From Theristus sp. LFF4_11 (taxonomy: Eukaryota; Nematoda; Chromadorea; Monhysterida; Xyalidae), in assembly GCA_030248135.1 (NCBI GenBank), contig JASANC010000757.1, positions 1-64,000 on the forward strand: DNA of 64,000 nt, in the 5' to 3' direction. The notes beneath the pieces were generated by a model. The model was given only the letters and a program-made list of their open reading frames with translations, made no database searches and was not told the DNA's origin. The stretch's first letter is position 1; each line of letters starts with the position of its first letter. Of this stretch, positions 1 to 11,061 are shown piece after piece. The position numbers and the translations under genes were made by a program.

Positions 1-2
1 CG

Positions 3-970
3 GGCACACAAGAAGACGAAGCGATTCGCAAAGAGCGGATCGCCGACGTCGCCCGGCATCAAAACAGTAATGCAGCTGATGGTGGCACAGAAAAAATCGA
101 AGACAGTGCTAACGAAATTCCGACCGGCGACGACGTGAGCATTTCATCCAGAGATTCGAACAATTCTGACGACGACGGTGGTAGCATGGGAGGCGAGGAC
201 ATGGCCGCGCTTGTCGGGTTAATTGAAAACCTGGTGATTACGATTTTTATACTGATGCAGCAGAATCGGGTGCTGGTTGAGACGATCAAAAAAAAGCCGA
301 CCGCTCAATCCAAACGGCGCGGGATGAATCATACGGCCGTCCTCCTGAGCACTTGAAGAGTTTGCCGGCCGATACTGCTGAGCTCTACAGCGTGGACAAG
401 TCTGTTCGCGGCCAACCGATTCGATCACTGAGTTGGCTGAACGGCAATCAAAAACTAACATTGTAATCGAAAAGTGGCCAGAATCAACGCCTCGGGTGAC
501 TGTGGTTGGCGAAGCGCGCGGAAATGAGACGGACAACCCGGAGCTGAAAACGATCCGCGAAAAGGTGCACGAACTCGGTGGCGATCCGACAAAGGTGGAC
601 TGCGTGTTAAGAATGGGCGCGATCAGGTCCGGACAAAAAACCGGGCCACTCAAGTGATCTGTTCTGATGACGGGCAAACAAAACGATTGATGCTGGGCCG
701 AGCGGCGTCCGAGCTGTTCCATCGACAGGGCGTCACGAGACCAGTAGACAGGTCTGACTTAGGCTCACTATGCAACGCCTTCTCGGGAATTCCGTGCTCA
801 GAGTGTGTTGGCTTTCTTGCGACAAAAAATGAGCAGAACGGGCCGCACCGTTTGGGCTTCGTGGATCTGTTTCAGCAGATCCGTTGGCGACTACGAAAAA
901 TTCCAATACCCCCGTGTCCGTTTTTCGCCGACCTCTTCACCGATTTCAAACGTGGATTTGATCGATTCTG
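3..970 (+). pseudogene. Degenerate LINE ORF1-like (RRM-like) protein, frameshifted
   Basis: An open frame enters from the window edge and runs to a stop at 356. It is polar and acidic (IPTGDDVSISSRDSNNSDDD), followed by a hydrophobic or coiled-coil-like segment (LIENLVITIFILMQQNRVL). In a second frame 433-657 encodes KTNIVIEKWPESTPRV and later VDCVLRMGAIRSGQKTGPLK, and a third frame at 654 continues with VICSDDGQTKRLMLGRAASELF. The order NIVI-PES, then VL-R-G, then PLKV-KR-L is that of the RRM-like domain in ORF1 proteins of CR1/L1-type retrotransposons. Three frames in series imply at least two frameshifts, so it is probably a dead copy. No reverse transcriptase follows it here. The family call is by motif order only and could be wrong. 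Confidence 0.4.
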
Positions 971-1606
971 AGTTGAAAGCCGGACCTCGAGCAGGCGCAG
1001 TTGTTGAGCAACATTAAGAAAGCGGCTCCTTTTATTACGGAAAATCAAGTGTCAATTCTGCAAAGTTTTTAGAAAGGGAGAACACACTATCGTTTCACTT
1101 TTGCAACTCTAGGTCCTGTTGAGCCAGAACCGAAGGGATGCACTCCAGCAGTTAATTTTGGATGAGGGAGAGAGCGTTTATATGTTTGTCTGAGACTTGG
1201 TTGGATTCCTTCGGATCTACTTTTAGTGAATGATAGTGCAAAGTGTTTAACTTGATCGAAGTTGGGGCGGATGTGAGGGTGGGATTTTTGTGTCTGGTTC
1301 AAAAACTATCAAGGCTGCTGTTTCTGACCTTAGCGATCAGTTGCGAAGATTTTGAGTTGTTTACCTTAGAATTATTCTGGGAAACAGACAACGAGTTATT
1401 GGCTGGGGAATTGTTTCATCGTCTCCGGTTTGTTAAGTTCGAAATTTAGTAATTGGAAACTATTCTTGGAGAAAATTGAGTGTTTAACTGAAAGGGAATG
1501 GGAGTATTTTGATTCTGAAACTCAAGTTTATGGGTAAAAAACTGTTATCTATCTTCAAAAATTTCTCAGCCAGCTATCTATCTAAAAATTTTGGTTTGCC
1601 TACATA

Positions 1607-2367
1607 CAGTCTATCACGCTAATATATGCAACTCGCTGATTGGTCGGCTCCTCACGCTCCGCACCCTGGGAACGGGATTCAGAAAAAAATCATGTTTTTT
1701 TGTTGTTCAGCGGTTTGTTTTTATTGTTTTCATGCCGAAAAAACATTCTAAATAAAAAACTATCAAATTCCAAAAATTTGCATTGGTCACAATGTCAAAA
1801 AAATGTCTTTTTTGGTTGATTGACTGCGACGACGTCGTCTATGGTTTTTGGTTTAGTTTTTGCCTTTAGGCATGAAAAGAGCGTGCCGCCGCTGGCCGCT
1901 ACTGTGTGTCCGAAGCACAGAGAAGAAGAACGCAGCAGGTGACAGTATTTATTGACAATGTGAACAATCTTTGAACAACAATGAATTGACATGGCGCACC
2001 CAATGAATCAATTGTTAAAAGCGGGATGAAAACCGTCGAAATCGTTGGAAGCAAGCTTTGTTATTTTGTTTGTTTGTTTTAAATTTGTTTTGAACACGCA
2101 GCAGCGGCCAGCGGTACGTTTGAAAGCAAAAATTCTCGACGACGTCGTCGCCGTCAATCAACCAAAAAAACTTCAGTTTACTAATTTTTTACCAATTCAA
2201 ACGTTTGGAATTTTGTAGTTTTTGATTTAGAATTTTTTCGGCATGAAAAAAAATGAAAACAAACCGCTGAACAAAAAAAAACATGATATTTTCTGAATCC
2301 CGTCCCAGGGTGCGGAGCGTGAGGAGCCGGCCAATCAGCGAGTTGCATATATTAGCGTGATAGACTG
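1607..2367. mobile_element. TA-flanked foldback MITE (Tc1/mariner-like termini), 761 bp
   Basis: The left end reads CAGTCTATCACGCTAATATA and the right end is its reverse complement. Both ends are flanked by TA (1605-1606 and 2368-2369). The inverted arms are long: outer ~100 bp nearly perfect, and homology continues towards the centre, where GACGACGTCGTC occurs in both arms. No transposase is encoded, so it is a non-autonomous foldback element. The CAGT start and TA duplication are typical of Tc1/mariner elements. A half copy lies at 37445-37715. Confidence 0.85.
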
Positions 2368-2468
2368 TACCTAAACCCGAAGCGTGGATTAACTCGATTT
2401 AAACTTGTCTTTTTTATTTTAGTTTAAAGAAGGAAGAGAACGTAAGAAGAAAGAAAGAAAGAAAGAAA

Positions 2469-2572
2469 AAAGGAATTGTCTGAAGAAACACAGTTTGTTT
2501 TGATTTTGAAGAGGACGAAAAAAGGAATTGTCTGAAGAAACACAGTTTGTTTTGATTTTGAAAAGGACGAGA
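2469..2572. repeat. 52-bp tandem duplication, two units
   Basis: AAAGGAATTGTCTGAAGAAA begins at 2469 and again at 2521, and the two units are almost identical over 52 bp. They follow a GAAA-rich microsatellite at about 2446-2468. No coding function is seen. Confidence 0.8.
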
Positions 2573-2973
2573 AGAAAAAAACTTGGAAGGACGAGAAGAG
2601 TGAAGACGTTGGAAAAAGCTTTTTTTGAAAAATTTTGAAACGTCAAAAGGTGTTTTAGTGGTAATACTTGAGGAGTGAGTGAGTTGAATGGGAAATGAAC
2701 GACAAGCAAGTTTGTTATTTGTTTCCTTGCCTTCAAATAATTTTTTTCAATTCATTTCAATTTCAATATGGAGTCGACCGAATCCATTCCAATTCGGTTC
2801 CGTTTCGATCCAATCCAATCCAATTCGACCGAATTATAAAATTCGCTTTGATTTTGATTTCGAATTCGAATTGATGTCTGGATGTCAGTCAGTTGAGTTT
2901 AAAACACAAACCACGACAATAACTGTTCTGTAATTGTGTTGCTGCCCTGATATTCATTCAGACATTATTTTAA

Positions 2974-4574
2974 GGCGCATTCATACAGTTTGAATTAATA
3001 GCTGCCCCGCGAGCAACGAGACTATGCTTACGCGAACGCGCAAAACGCCGCAGAGCTACGCAGCACCTGCTGCGTGCGCTAATGATGCAAACGGGTTCGC
3101 AAAGCCCCAGTAGCTGTGGGGGCAGCTGCGTGATTTATTGAATGCGATTTGTGCAATTAGTGCCCGCAGAGGCGCCGCATAGCTGCACGACGTTTTGTGC
3201 ATTCAGAAAGTGCTTTTAGATGCCGCATTGCTGTGCTTCACAATATGCGCGCATTCGCAAAATTTATCACCTGTCGCGCTAGCATTCCATCTGAAACATT
3301 CGAGCACTTTCGGTATTGTTTTGAATTTGTTGTTTCTGTTTCTTGCCCGCAAATGTGCTTTGTTTTTGAGGCAACTGAAACGCCTGTTCCAGAGTATTTG
3401 ACTGAGTCGCTTTTTCACTCAATTAGGCAAGTAGGAGTTTTGCTTTGTGTCAGCTCGCAGGCCATGGCGGCTTCAGGAGAATGCGAACTATGGCATGCTG
3501 AGGCCAAAAACGTCCGCCGCCGCCGCGTTTCGTTGAAATTGGTGGGGTTGATGCGAACTAAAATTTGAAACATAAATCTGAGACACCTCGGCAACACAGG
3601 TTGTTATGACACATAAAATATGATAAATGATTTGTCCAGCAAAACTTGCCACACACATGATCAGATTCTGTCTTCGGTTTTCTTGTCCCCGTTCGTTGTT
3701 CTGATTGATTTTTTTAAATTTTGCAATTGTTTGTTGTTGATCAAAAAACTACCTGTTTTTGTTTGCTTGCTTGCTCACCGTTTTTTGAAAGCTACCTCGT
3801 CAAAGTTTCAGCACACGAACAATAATAAAAAACAACAAAAATCACAACCAATCAAACTTCCACAACCAAACTTCAAATGAAATAATGCAACAGAATAAAA
3901 CAATAAAACAACTTTGAAAAGTAGTGTGTTGGTCAAAAAATCCCAAAGACAGCATTTGGACTTTTTGAATTTTTTGTGACAACATTTTGAATTTAATGAA
4001 GTTTTTGAGCATCGTAACAGCTTGGATAGACGTCCGGACTCCGGAACAGTTTTTCTGATTTCCTGAAGCTAAAAATCGAAATTCTGAACACTTAAAAAGC
4101 TGTTGGCATCTGATGGATATTGCGTGCCACTGCCGTGCAATGCAGAGCACTTGTCACACAAACCCAGCGACATAGTGATGTTTCACGTCAACACTGGGTG
4201 TTTTGATCAACAATACCTCCTCATTTGCTTCACCAGCTGTGCGCTTTTTTACTTCCAGATCTATAAAGTTTATTAGTTTGACGGCGCGTAAATAATTTCT
4301 CTAGAAGGCGCACGCACTGTGCAGCTGTGCTGCAGCTAGAAGCACGTTCCGAATGCATAAAAAGCCGCATAGCTACGGAGCAGTTGTTGGGTGCGCTGAT
4401 GAACTTTGCGAACGCGTGTTGTTGCGTAGCTGCCCCACAGCTGCACGCGCCTTGCGAATGCGTAAAAAGCGCATAGCTATCATTCTCCTGTTGGGGGCGC
4501 TAATGAAACAACGCGAACGCGTTTTGTAATGTTTAATAGCCGCGCGTGCTTAAAAAACATTGTATGAATGCCGC
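2974..4574. mobile_element. TTAA-flanked non-autonomous element (piggyBac-like), 1.6 kb
   Basis: The termini are GGCGCATTCATACA at the left and TGTATGAATGCCGC at the right, inverted with small differences. Both are flanked by TTAA (2970-2973 and 4575-4578), the target duplication typical of piggyBac elements. Both subterminal regions carry repeated GCATAGCT and GCAGCTGC-type motifs. Short ORFs inside (such as 3197-3568) show no transposase motif, so it is called non-autonomous. The superfamily rests on the TTAA target alone. Confidence 0.7.
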
Positions 4575-4579
4575 TTAAT

Positions 4580-4646
4580 ATTTACTTTGACAAACGGTCG
4601 TTTTTAAAGCAAATGACGTCATTTTAGTCCGGACAGGGTTGAATAA
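4580..4646 (-). mobile_element. Fragment of the 233-bp TA-flanked MITE
   Basis: From TTTGACAAACGG through TGACGTCATTTTAGTCCGG to GAATAAATCCACAA this matches one end of the full copies at 10829, 41289 and 50356. It abuts the right end of the TTAA element and lacks its other half. Confidence 0.75.
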
Positions 4647-4689
4647 ATCCACAAGCTGTGGTCGATGGTCGACAAAGATTTGTATACAT

Positions 4690-5001
4690 ACTTAAAAGTG
4701 ATTTTTTTGATTTCTGATCAGAGGTTGCTTGCAATGAGTCGTTGTAGGTTCCTAATCTTAATCCTAATCCTAATACCTAAGCCAAGCCTTTTTGATAAGG
4801 TGAAATTGATTTTTTTCACCTTATCAAAAAGGCTTGGCTTAGGATAGGATTAGGAACCTACAATGACTCATTGCAATTGGAAGCAACATTTTTACCTTAT
4901 CAAAAGCTTGGCTCATGATTAGGATTAGGTTTAGTATTAAGAACCTACAATGACTCATTGCAAGCAACCTCAGATCAAAAATCACAAAAATCACTTTTAA
5001 G
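4690..5001. repeat. Nested foldback (inverted repeat) element
   Basis: The left arm contains GGTTGCTTGCAATGAGTC, GTTGTAGGTTCCTAATC and AAGCCAAGCCTTTTTGATAA. An inverted copy follows almost at once, with the axis near 4808-4813. A second, shorter inverted arm at about 4885-5001 ends with CTCAGATCAAAAATCAC, pairing with GTGATTTTTTTGATTTCTGA at the left edge. One outer arm therefore pairs with two inner arms, a foldback with a partial arm duplication. No ORF is present. Confidence 0.75.
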
Positions 5002-5798
5002 AATGTTTTCAAATCGTTGGCCATTCATTTTGTGTAGGGCCATTTCTTTTGTGTAGGGAGGGTTATTTATTTTGTCTTGGGCCATTTATTTTGTGCAGGG
5101 CCATCTATTTTGTCTTGGACTACGCATTAGTAAAAAGCTCCCAATTTTATATCGGCAATTGCGTAAGTTGATTGCAGAATGCTAATGCGAAGTGGAATGC
5201 GAAAAAACATTCCCCCAGCAGTTTATTGTTTGTGTTGGGAAAAATTCGCCAGGCCGGAATCGTTCCGGGCGGAATTATTCGGACCGGAATCGAACGGGCC
5301 GCAACTCTTAAAGCCTGAATTTCACGGGCCGCAATGATAGATCAGCCAAGCAAAGCGGCCATTTCACATCTTGTTTCTTTTGTGTTCAATTTTTTCTGTC
5401 TGTCACCTGTCGATTTTAATTTGTTTTTCTTTCTTTTTGTTTTCGCCTTGTGGTTTTTTCTTTTTTGTATTGTTTGCAAATATTGTGAAAGTTGTATACT
5501 TCTCTATGCTCATGTTCAACGGATTTTTTGGGGGTTTTAGTTTGATTTCAAATTTAATTCTTCTCTTCAGTTCTATCTATCTGTTTATTTAATGATTTTA
5601 AATGAAATAGATTTTCAGCAACAATTAGAAAAGGCAAGAAAATGTTGAAACAGATGCTGGTTCTGTATCCGAAGTTGACGTACTTGACTAATCATTGGTC
5701 ACATAAAAGTGTGCGTCACTTTTGATACGGTACAGCTCTGCTCCATCTTGCCACAGTGCAAAAATTATTAGCAACGTACATTTGTCAAGGCATGCAGT

Positions 5799-5963
5799 TC
5801 ATTGGCACAGCCGTTGCTGTTGACGCTCCACTGCTTCACCAACTCGCGGAAGTAGCTCACGAAGTATGCCGTGCAGGTGATGTAAGTGCCGCCGCATGTT
5901 GCTGAGCACCGTGAATGCTCGGCCACATTGTGGACAACAAATATGATTGCCGACAACAACCAT
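5799..5963 (-). CDS. Small ORF with one C2H2 zinc finger
   Basis: On the minus strand an ATG at 5963 opens a 54-aa frame, MVVVGNHICCPQCGRAF..., ending at TGA 5801-5799. Residues 9-32 fit a canonical C2H2 finger: C-P-Q-C, twelve residues with the usual Phe and Leu/Met positions (CGRAFTVLSNMRR), then H-x4-H. The tail ERQQQRLCQ is polar. A lone finger in 54 residues is short for a transcription factor, so this may be one exon of a larger minus-strand gene or a relic. No flanking exon was identified with confidence. Confidence 0.45.
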   Translation of the reverse strand: MVVVGNHICCPQCGRAFTVLSNMRRHLHHLHGILRELLPRVGEAVERQQQRLCQ

Positions 5964-7425
5964 TTTTTAGTCTTTTTCTAAAAGTTCCAAACAATCAGTT
6001 GCGGAGATTTATTAAAAACCGCTCCAGATAAACCACGCTCTGTCGAAAAAAATTGCTAAAGGTAGCAGACAAATGCTAATTACAAAGAAAAGGAAGAAAA
6101 GATAAAAAGAACGGAAAGGAAATGGGTTCGCTTTGTGAGTGTGATATGCTGGCGGTTGCTATTAGGGGTTTTTATGTGTTTGGTTTAGTTTTTGAACTGT
6201 CGGCCGGCAACCGTCACAATCCGTTGTTGAATAAACCGAAACAAGAGGACGAACGATACAAACTAACAAACATCAAACCAGCCGTCGCCGTGCGAGTAAC
6301 GCTGCTTCATGAAAGAGAGAAATTTGCCAATCAACTGCATTCATTTCGATCAAGCTATTGATATTGACCAGGTGTACTGAACTGGAACTGGAGCTTGCCA
6401 TGGGTTTTTCGGTTGGATTGGTTGAACGAACGTTTGCTTTTGTGCGACGTAGTTCGACAATTCACCATTTTGTGTTCCCATGCTTGCGCAGTATCCGTGC
6501 TCAGAACTTCATTGTTGACTCTTCAACCAACGAATGGCAATGATGATCGAACGTAGTCAACGTCGTCGTCAAGCGGCAAGTCTTTTTGTTCTCACCAACA
6601 ATCAAATCAAATGAAAAATTTCATTTTGACTGATTGAACTTGGCGTCAAGTTCAAAACAATGGCGTCAAGTTGGTCGATGCTGCAAACTGCAATTCACGA
6701 TATCTGCAACTGCGGCGCCGCTGGTTTTTGTTGTGGAGTCGTTGGCGATCGTTTTGGTAATGTTCGTTTTCTTGTTCATTCAGTTTTATCATAGTTTTTA
6801 CGGTTCAACGGTTGTGTCGGCGTTGCCGAATGAGATTGGCATAGCCAGGCCATGTCGTGGTAGGGTTCAAAACAGTGAAAATCCCGATTGTTCTGCAAAT
6901 TCATAATGACGGAGCAAAATCTGAGGGAGGAGGAGGACCAACAAAAATAGGTGCGCCTGAACAGCGCAGGTGCGCGGAGTTGGAATTTTGTATTTTCACA
7001 GCTAAATTGAACCATTTTAATTCTTAAAATTGGCATACTTTTTGCAGCAAGTGGATCCAATTGTGTTTCTTGTTCCAAAAATATTTACTGTGGTCCATAG
7101 TGGTTTCTTAAATTCTTCAGAGAGAAAATGGACAATGGACTGCACACGAATCAGTTTCGTTTTGTTGGTTTTCCAGGTCTGAGCAAAAAAATCAATCCGT
7201 GAAGCAGTAAACGCGATGGAAATCGCAATGGCCGATAACTCGGTGTTTCGGTGCTCGGTTGGACTGCGAGAGGAATACGGTGCGTGGTGGTTCGTTAAGT
7301 TCTACAGTTACAGGTGATTAATCCGCGTTTCCATTTTCGTCATCATTCTTGGACTTCAAATTTTTAATCACCAAATTCTGCCATTCTGACACACGATTAG
7401 TGGACAGTGCTATGACACCAAAACT

Positions 7426-9438
7426 TTGACAACAAAAGAAAAAAACCGTCAGTACGCTCCATGTTATCTCTTCAAACAATTTTCAAAAGTTTTCAAAACT
7501 GTCAAAATAGTCATCCCTTTTCGCCATCGCGCAACTGACAAACTCAACTTGACAAAGGTATTTAACGATAAATGCACAAAACGGCAATTGCCGATACCAC
7601 AAGAAAAGAGCCGCGAAGTGGTGGTTTGCTATAAATATAATCCTCCTTGTAGCACTCGAATCACCAACTACACAAAAGAATTGAAGAAACTCACAACAAC
7701 TAATCTGATCAATACTCTTAATAATGATTGTGAATGTGGAACAAGCAACCACAGATACCCCAGAACTGATCACATTGCTACCTGCGATACAACAGTTTGC
7801 AATAACGAAGAGCTTCGTGCAATTTTGAGCTACGGTACTAAATTTCGATTTAACGAATGGAATGCAACAAGTGATACTGTAGAAGACATCAATAAAGTGC
7901 TTAGTTTATATATCGAAAAACTAGCACGTAGGCACAAGAAGAATCTGACTGAATTTGAAAATTACAAAAGTGGAATGTTAGAAATTATCAAATCAACAAT
8001 TCGACGACATTTTAACGCCCATACCAAAGAGGGTATTTGTGAAACTACAAAAATCAGAAAAGCAATTCTTGAATTACATAAACGGTTTATAATAACGCCA
8101 GTGGACAAAGCATCAAACAACTTTGCTTTCATATGTAAAAAAGTATACTTCAAGGCGTTGAGCGACGAAATGGGAATACAGATCCAGAGTGACAACATCT
8201 CAATAACCGGTAATGATACATACAAGCGGTGTATTGAATCTGAAACCGATATTATTCAGCGACATAAATCAACTGCAGAATCTTTTGGCCTGAAATGGAA
8301 TTCGGACTATGAAAATATTCCAATTCTATATGGAGCACCCAAATTCCATAAAGTTCCTTACAAATTCAGATATATTGCAGCGGCGACAAACTCTTCCTGT
8401 AAGCAGCTTTCAATTCTTCTTCAACGTGTTTTGACAAAATTCAAATCTCATTTTCACAATTACTGTAAATTGGCTGGTTCTAGAAGTGGTAAACGCTTGA
8501 TCTGGTCAATAGATAACAGCCATGGCATAGTTAACGACTGTATAAATCATAAAATTGTTCCAGAGAGTATGGCAGCCTATGATTTTAGTACGTTGTTTAC
8601 GGGATTATCTCATGATATTATTCATGAAAACATAGATAAATTGACAGACATGCTGTTTGCTAATAGCAAGTGTTCATTTCTCTGCATTAATAAAGAAAAC
8701 GCTTTTAGCATGCCATTTTTCACCAACAAAATCATGGATAGTTCTTTCCATTATTTCAGAGCACCTGATGTTAAATCATTGACACGGGTCGTGCTTAAAG
8801 AATCATATGTCAAATTCGGGGGACTAATTTTCAAACAAACCAAGGGAATACCTATGGGTGGTAATGCATCACCTCTTCTGGCGGATTTAACGCTTTCATT
8901 CCTTGAATATCAATTTTTACAGCGTAGTAACAGCCATAGGCTACATGCCAATAAAGTGCGCATTTACAGATATATTGATGATATTTTAGTTATAAACGCT
9001 GATTTTGATGATGTTTCTGGTCTTATTTATCCTGCAGACCTTATCTTGAATAAAGATTTAGTTAATAACGATGGTTCTCTTCATTACTTAGATTTACGTT
9101 TAACTATCGGCCAGAATTCGTTTGGCTTGTACAACAAAACCGATGCCTTCAGTTTTAAAGTAATCAGGGCTACTAATAGTAGAAGCTGTATTTCCAAAAA
9201 TACCGTTCGAGGTATTATCATGGGTCATTGTGTTAGAATAATACGTATAAATACCAGCTTAGATAATGCCATTTCTGACTTACAAAAACTCAAACGTGAC
9301 TTTGTAAACAGCGGTCATGAAACACATGTGGTTTATGATGGCATGTGCAGAGCATTTGCACGCAATCCTACATTGCTTTACAAATTCGGTATATTTGGTA
9401 AAAAAGGTGTTCTGAGCCGCATTGTCTCCAAGGTATAA
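7426..9438 (+). CDS. Penelope-like element reverse transcriptase
   Basis: A 670-codon open frame encodes a reverse transcriptase. Visible motifs are the N-terminal Cys/His cluster CYKYNPPC and CECGTSNH..H..TC (residues 68-120), YGAPKFHK (302-309), the first catalytic Asp in AYDFSTLFTGL (384-394), GIPMGGNASPLLAD (474-487) and the YIDD catalytic box in YRYIDDIL (514-521). The YGAPK-HK and MG-N-SP-LAD style points to the Penelope-like group rather than LINE or LTR enzymes. The frame has no ATG until residue 184. It is open back to 7390, and the nominal first codon is TTG, so the true start must be spliced in or lost. No GIY-YIG endonuclease is visible downstream. Codon use is AT-rich, unlike the host exons. 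Confidence 0.8.
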   Translation: MTTKEKNRQYAPCYLFKQFSKVFKTVKIVIPFRHRATDKLNLTKVFNDKCTKRQLPIPQEKSREVVVCYKYNPPCSTRITNYTKELKKLTTTNLINTLNNDCECGTSNHRYPRTDHIATCDTTVCNNEELRAILSYGTKFRFNEWNATSDTVEDINKVLSLYIEKLARRHKKNLTEFENYKSGMLEIIKSTIRRHFNAHTKEGICETTKIRKAILELHKRFIITPVDKASNNFAFICKKVYFKALSDEMGIQIQSDNISITGNDTYKRCIESETDIIQRHKSTAESFGLKWNSDYENIPILYGAPKFHKVPYKFRYIAAATNSSCKQLSILLQRVLTKFKSHFHNYCKLAGSRSGKRLIWSIDNSHGIVNDCINHKIVPESMAAYDFSTLFTGLSHDIIHENIDKLTDMLFANSKCSFLCINKENAFSMPFFTNKIMDSSFHYFRAPDVKSLTRVVLKESYVKFGGLIFKQTKGIPMGGNASPLLADLTLSFLEYQFLQRSNSHRLHANKVRIYRYIDDILVINADFDDVSGLIYPADLILNKDLVNNDGSLHYLDLRLTIGQNSFGLYNKTDAFSFKVIRATNSRSCISKNTVRGIIMGHCVRIIRINTSLDNAISDLQKLKRDFVNSGHETHVVYDGMCRAFARNPTLLYKFGIFGKKGVLSRIVSKV

Positions 9439-10285
9439 CCTCTGATGCTGTACTTAACCCATGCACCATCGGCTGCGGGTGTGGTTTATCGATTTACACT
9501 GTTTACACTGTGCTCTGCTGCCTTATGCTGTATGCACTCTGACTGATACCACCTACATGTAAGATTTTTCCATGCGTGGTTCATTTGTGAAACGAGTTTG
9601 TGTGAAGCCAATTGTTTTCTTTTCACTTGCGAGGATCATTCAAACATCTTGCGTTTTGTGAATTCTGTTATTTTATACATGTCTATTAGATTCTGTTGTG
9701 AGCTGAAATTTGGCCCAGTAAGCTTATCAATTTTAAGCTGACTGCTTTGGTGTCAACTGACGACCGATCTGCACACCTGTGCTGCGGGTACCTTATGGAT
9801 AAAGGTACGGGAGCCCATTGCAGTTCAAATCGTGTTTTGACTTTGCTCCCGAAACACGTCAGGAAAATAAGTAAGGTTTATTCTCTTCCACTCCGGCCCT
9901 TGGTTCCACACCTGAAGGTAGCTTCTGCGGGTATCTTACTGTTATCATGGTTTCCACAATTAATTTGGCTTTTGAACAATTCATTCTTTATTATTCTTTC
10001 GCCAACATCGACATTCTTTTCAAAAAGACAACACTGACAATAAACAAACACAAGTACAACACCACAGAAAACGTAAATGAGCAACGTAAACAGTTCACAG
10101 GAAAACTGTGAAACATAAACAATTTGTACATTCTGAGACTTGAATCCGGCACGATGATTGGCTGCATCTAACTGGTTTGAATACACAGAGCAATAAACAC
10201 GTCACAAATACAGTCAAACTGTGAAATCAATCAAGTTGTAGGATGGTTCTCTGCATTTCGGCCTGGCCAACAAAAACCCACCGAC
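9439..10285. other. Non-coding stretch after the Penelope-like ORF
   Basis: No convincing exon is seen on either strand. It probably includes the 3' untranslated part of the Penelope-like element. Its boundary cannot be placed because no target duplication or terminal repeat was found. Confidence 0.4.
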
Positions 10286-10607
10286 CTTATCAAACAGTGC
10301 CAAATTCGCTTCAAAGTCGAAATCAGGCGCATAATCGGCAACGTTCAGTGGAACATTCAAATGTTGATTGCCATCTGCGACCCGTTTGAAGCGCGTGTAC
10401 GGCTGCACGAACAGCTCAGTATTCGCGTTTCGATGAGACTCCGCCTCCGCCTCATCGCGATTTGCCGTCATATTCGCCGTTGCCGACGTTTCATTGATGG
10501 TAGTAGTTCTCGGCGGTGGCGTTGTTGACTGGGACGTTGTTATGTGGGACGTTGTTGGCGGCAGAATAATGGTGGACTGCTGGTGGTGGTGGAGCAGGCT
10601 GCGCACC
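10286..10607 (-). CDS. EDC3: Exon with the EDC3 FDF motif (mRNA decapping enhancer)
   Basis: A minus-strand exon lies between the acceptor CTTTCCAG (at 10608) and a donor AAG|GTCGG (10285-10284). Its C-terminal half reads FKRVADGNQHLNVPLN then PDFDFEANLALFDK. In EDC3 proteins the FDF motif followed by EANLALFDK sits between the N-terminal LSM domain and the C-terminal YjeF-N domain, and binds the helicase DDX6/Dhh1 in decapping complexes and P-bodies. The N-terminal half is Thr/Ser/Pro-rich, as expected of the disordered linker. A second frame in the first 110 nt (GAQPAPPPPAVHHYSAANN) also looks protein-like, so the exon's 5' structure is uncertain. No LSM or YjeF exon was recognised in the window, so this is a partial gene or a stranded exon. 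Confidence 0.55.
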
Positions 10608-10828
10608 CTGGAAAGGTTGTCACATTTGAGAATGGTAACTTTTAGTTTTTTTGCGGTATTTTGCCAATGCTGCATCGATTCTTCTGAACAGTAGTATCAG
10701 GTCAAACCAGAACCGCTGTGTTGGACTCGCAAGCCAAGTCTGCACGAATCTCCCTGCTAGGAATGACCGCATTTTGTCGGGTCTGCTTTGACAGTGTCTT
10801 TTTAAAGACCGTCACAGTTACTACACTA

Positions 10829-11061
10829 TTGTGGATTTATTCAAACGTGTCCGCACTAACGTGACGTCATTTTATTTAAAAACGCCCGTTTGTCAAAGTA
10901 CAGGCACTAAAATTTCAGTTTGGTGTGACGGATTCGACATTCACCATTTGTTTACGGGAAGAAATCGGCTAAACGGATAGTCTGGTTTGCTGTGAACGAC
11001 AAGCGCATGTTTTGTGGCGCATGACGTCATTTCAGTGGGACACGTTTAAAAAAATAGGCCA
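10829..11061 (+). mobile_element. 233-bp TA-flanked MITE carrying two TGACGTCA palindromes, copy 1
   Basis: The termini are TTGTGGATTTATTCAAACG and the inverted TTTAAAAAAATAGGCCA, flanked by TA on both sides (10827-10828 and 11062-11063). The imperfect TIRs extend about 40 bp and each contains TGACGTCA. There is no coding capacity. Copies at 41289-41521 and 50356-50588 have exactly the same length. Confidence 0.85.

Noticed and set aside
6369..6481. Minus-strand exon-like frame MGTQNGELSNYVAQKQ ending QAPVPVQYTW
   Set aside because: Protein-like composition and a TG|GTCAAT donor, but no phase-compatible next exon and no family; not enough to call.
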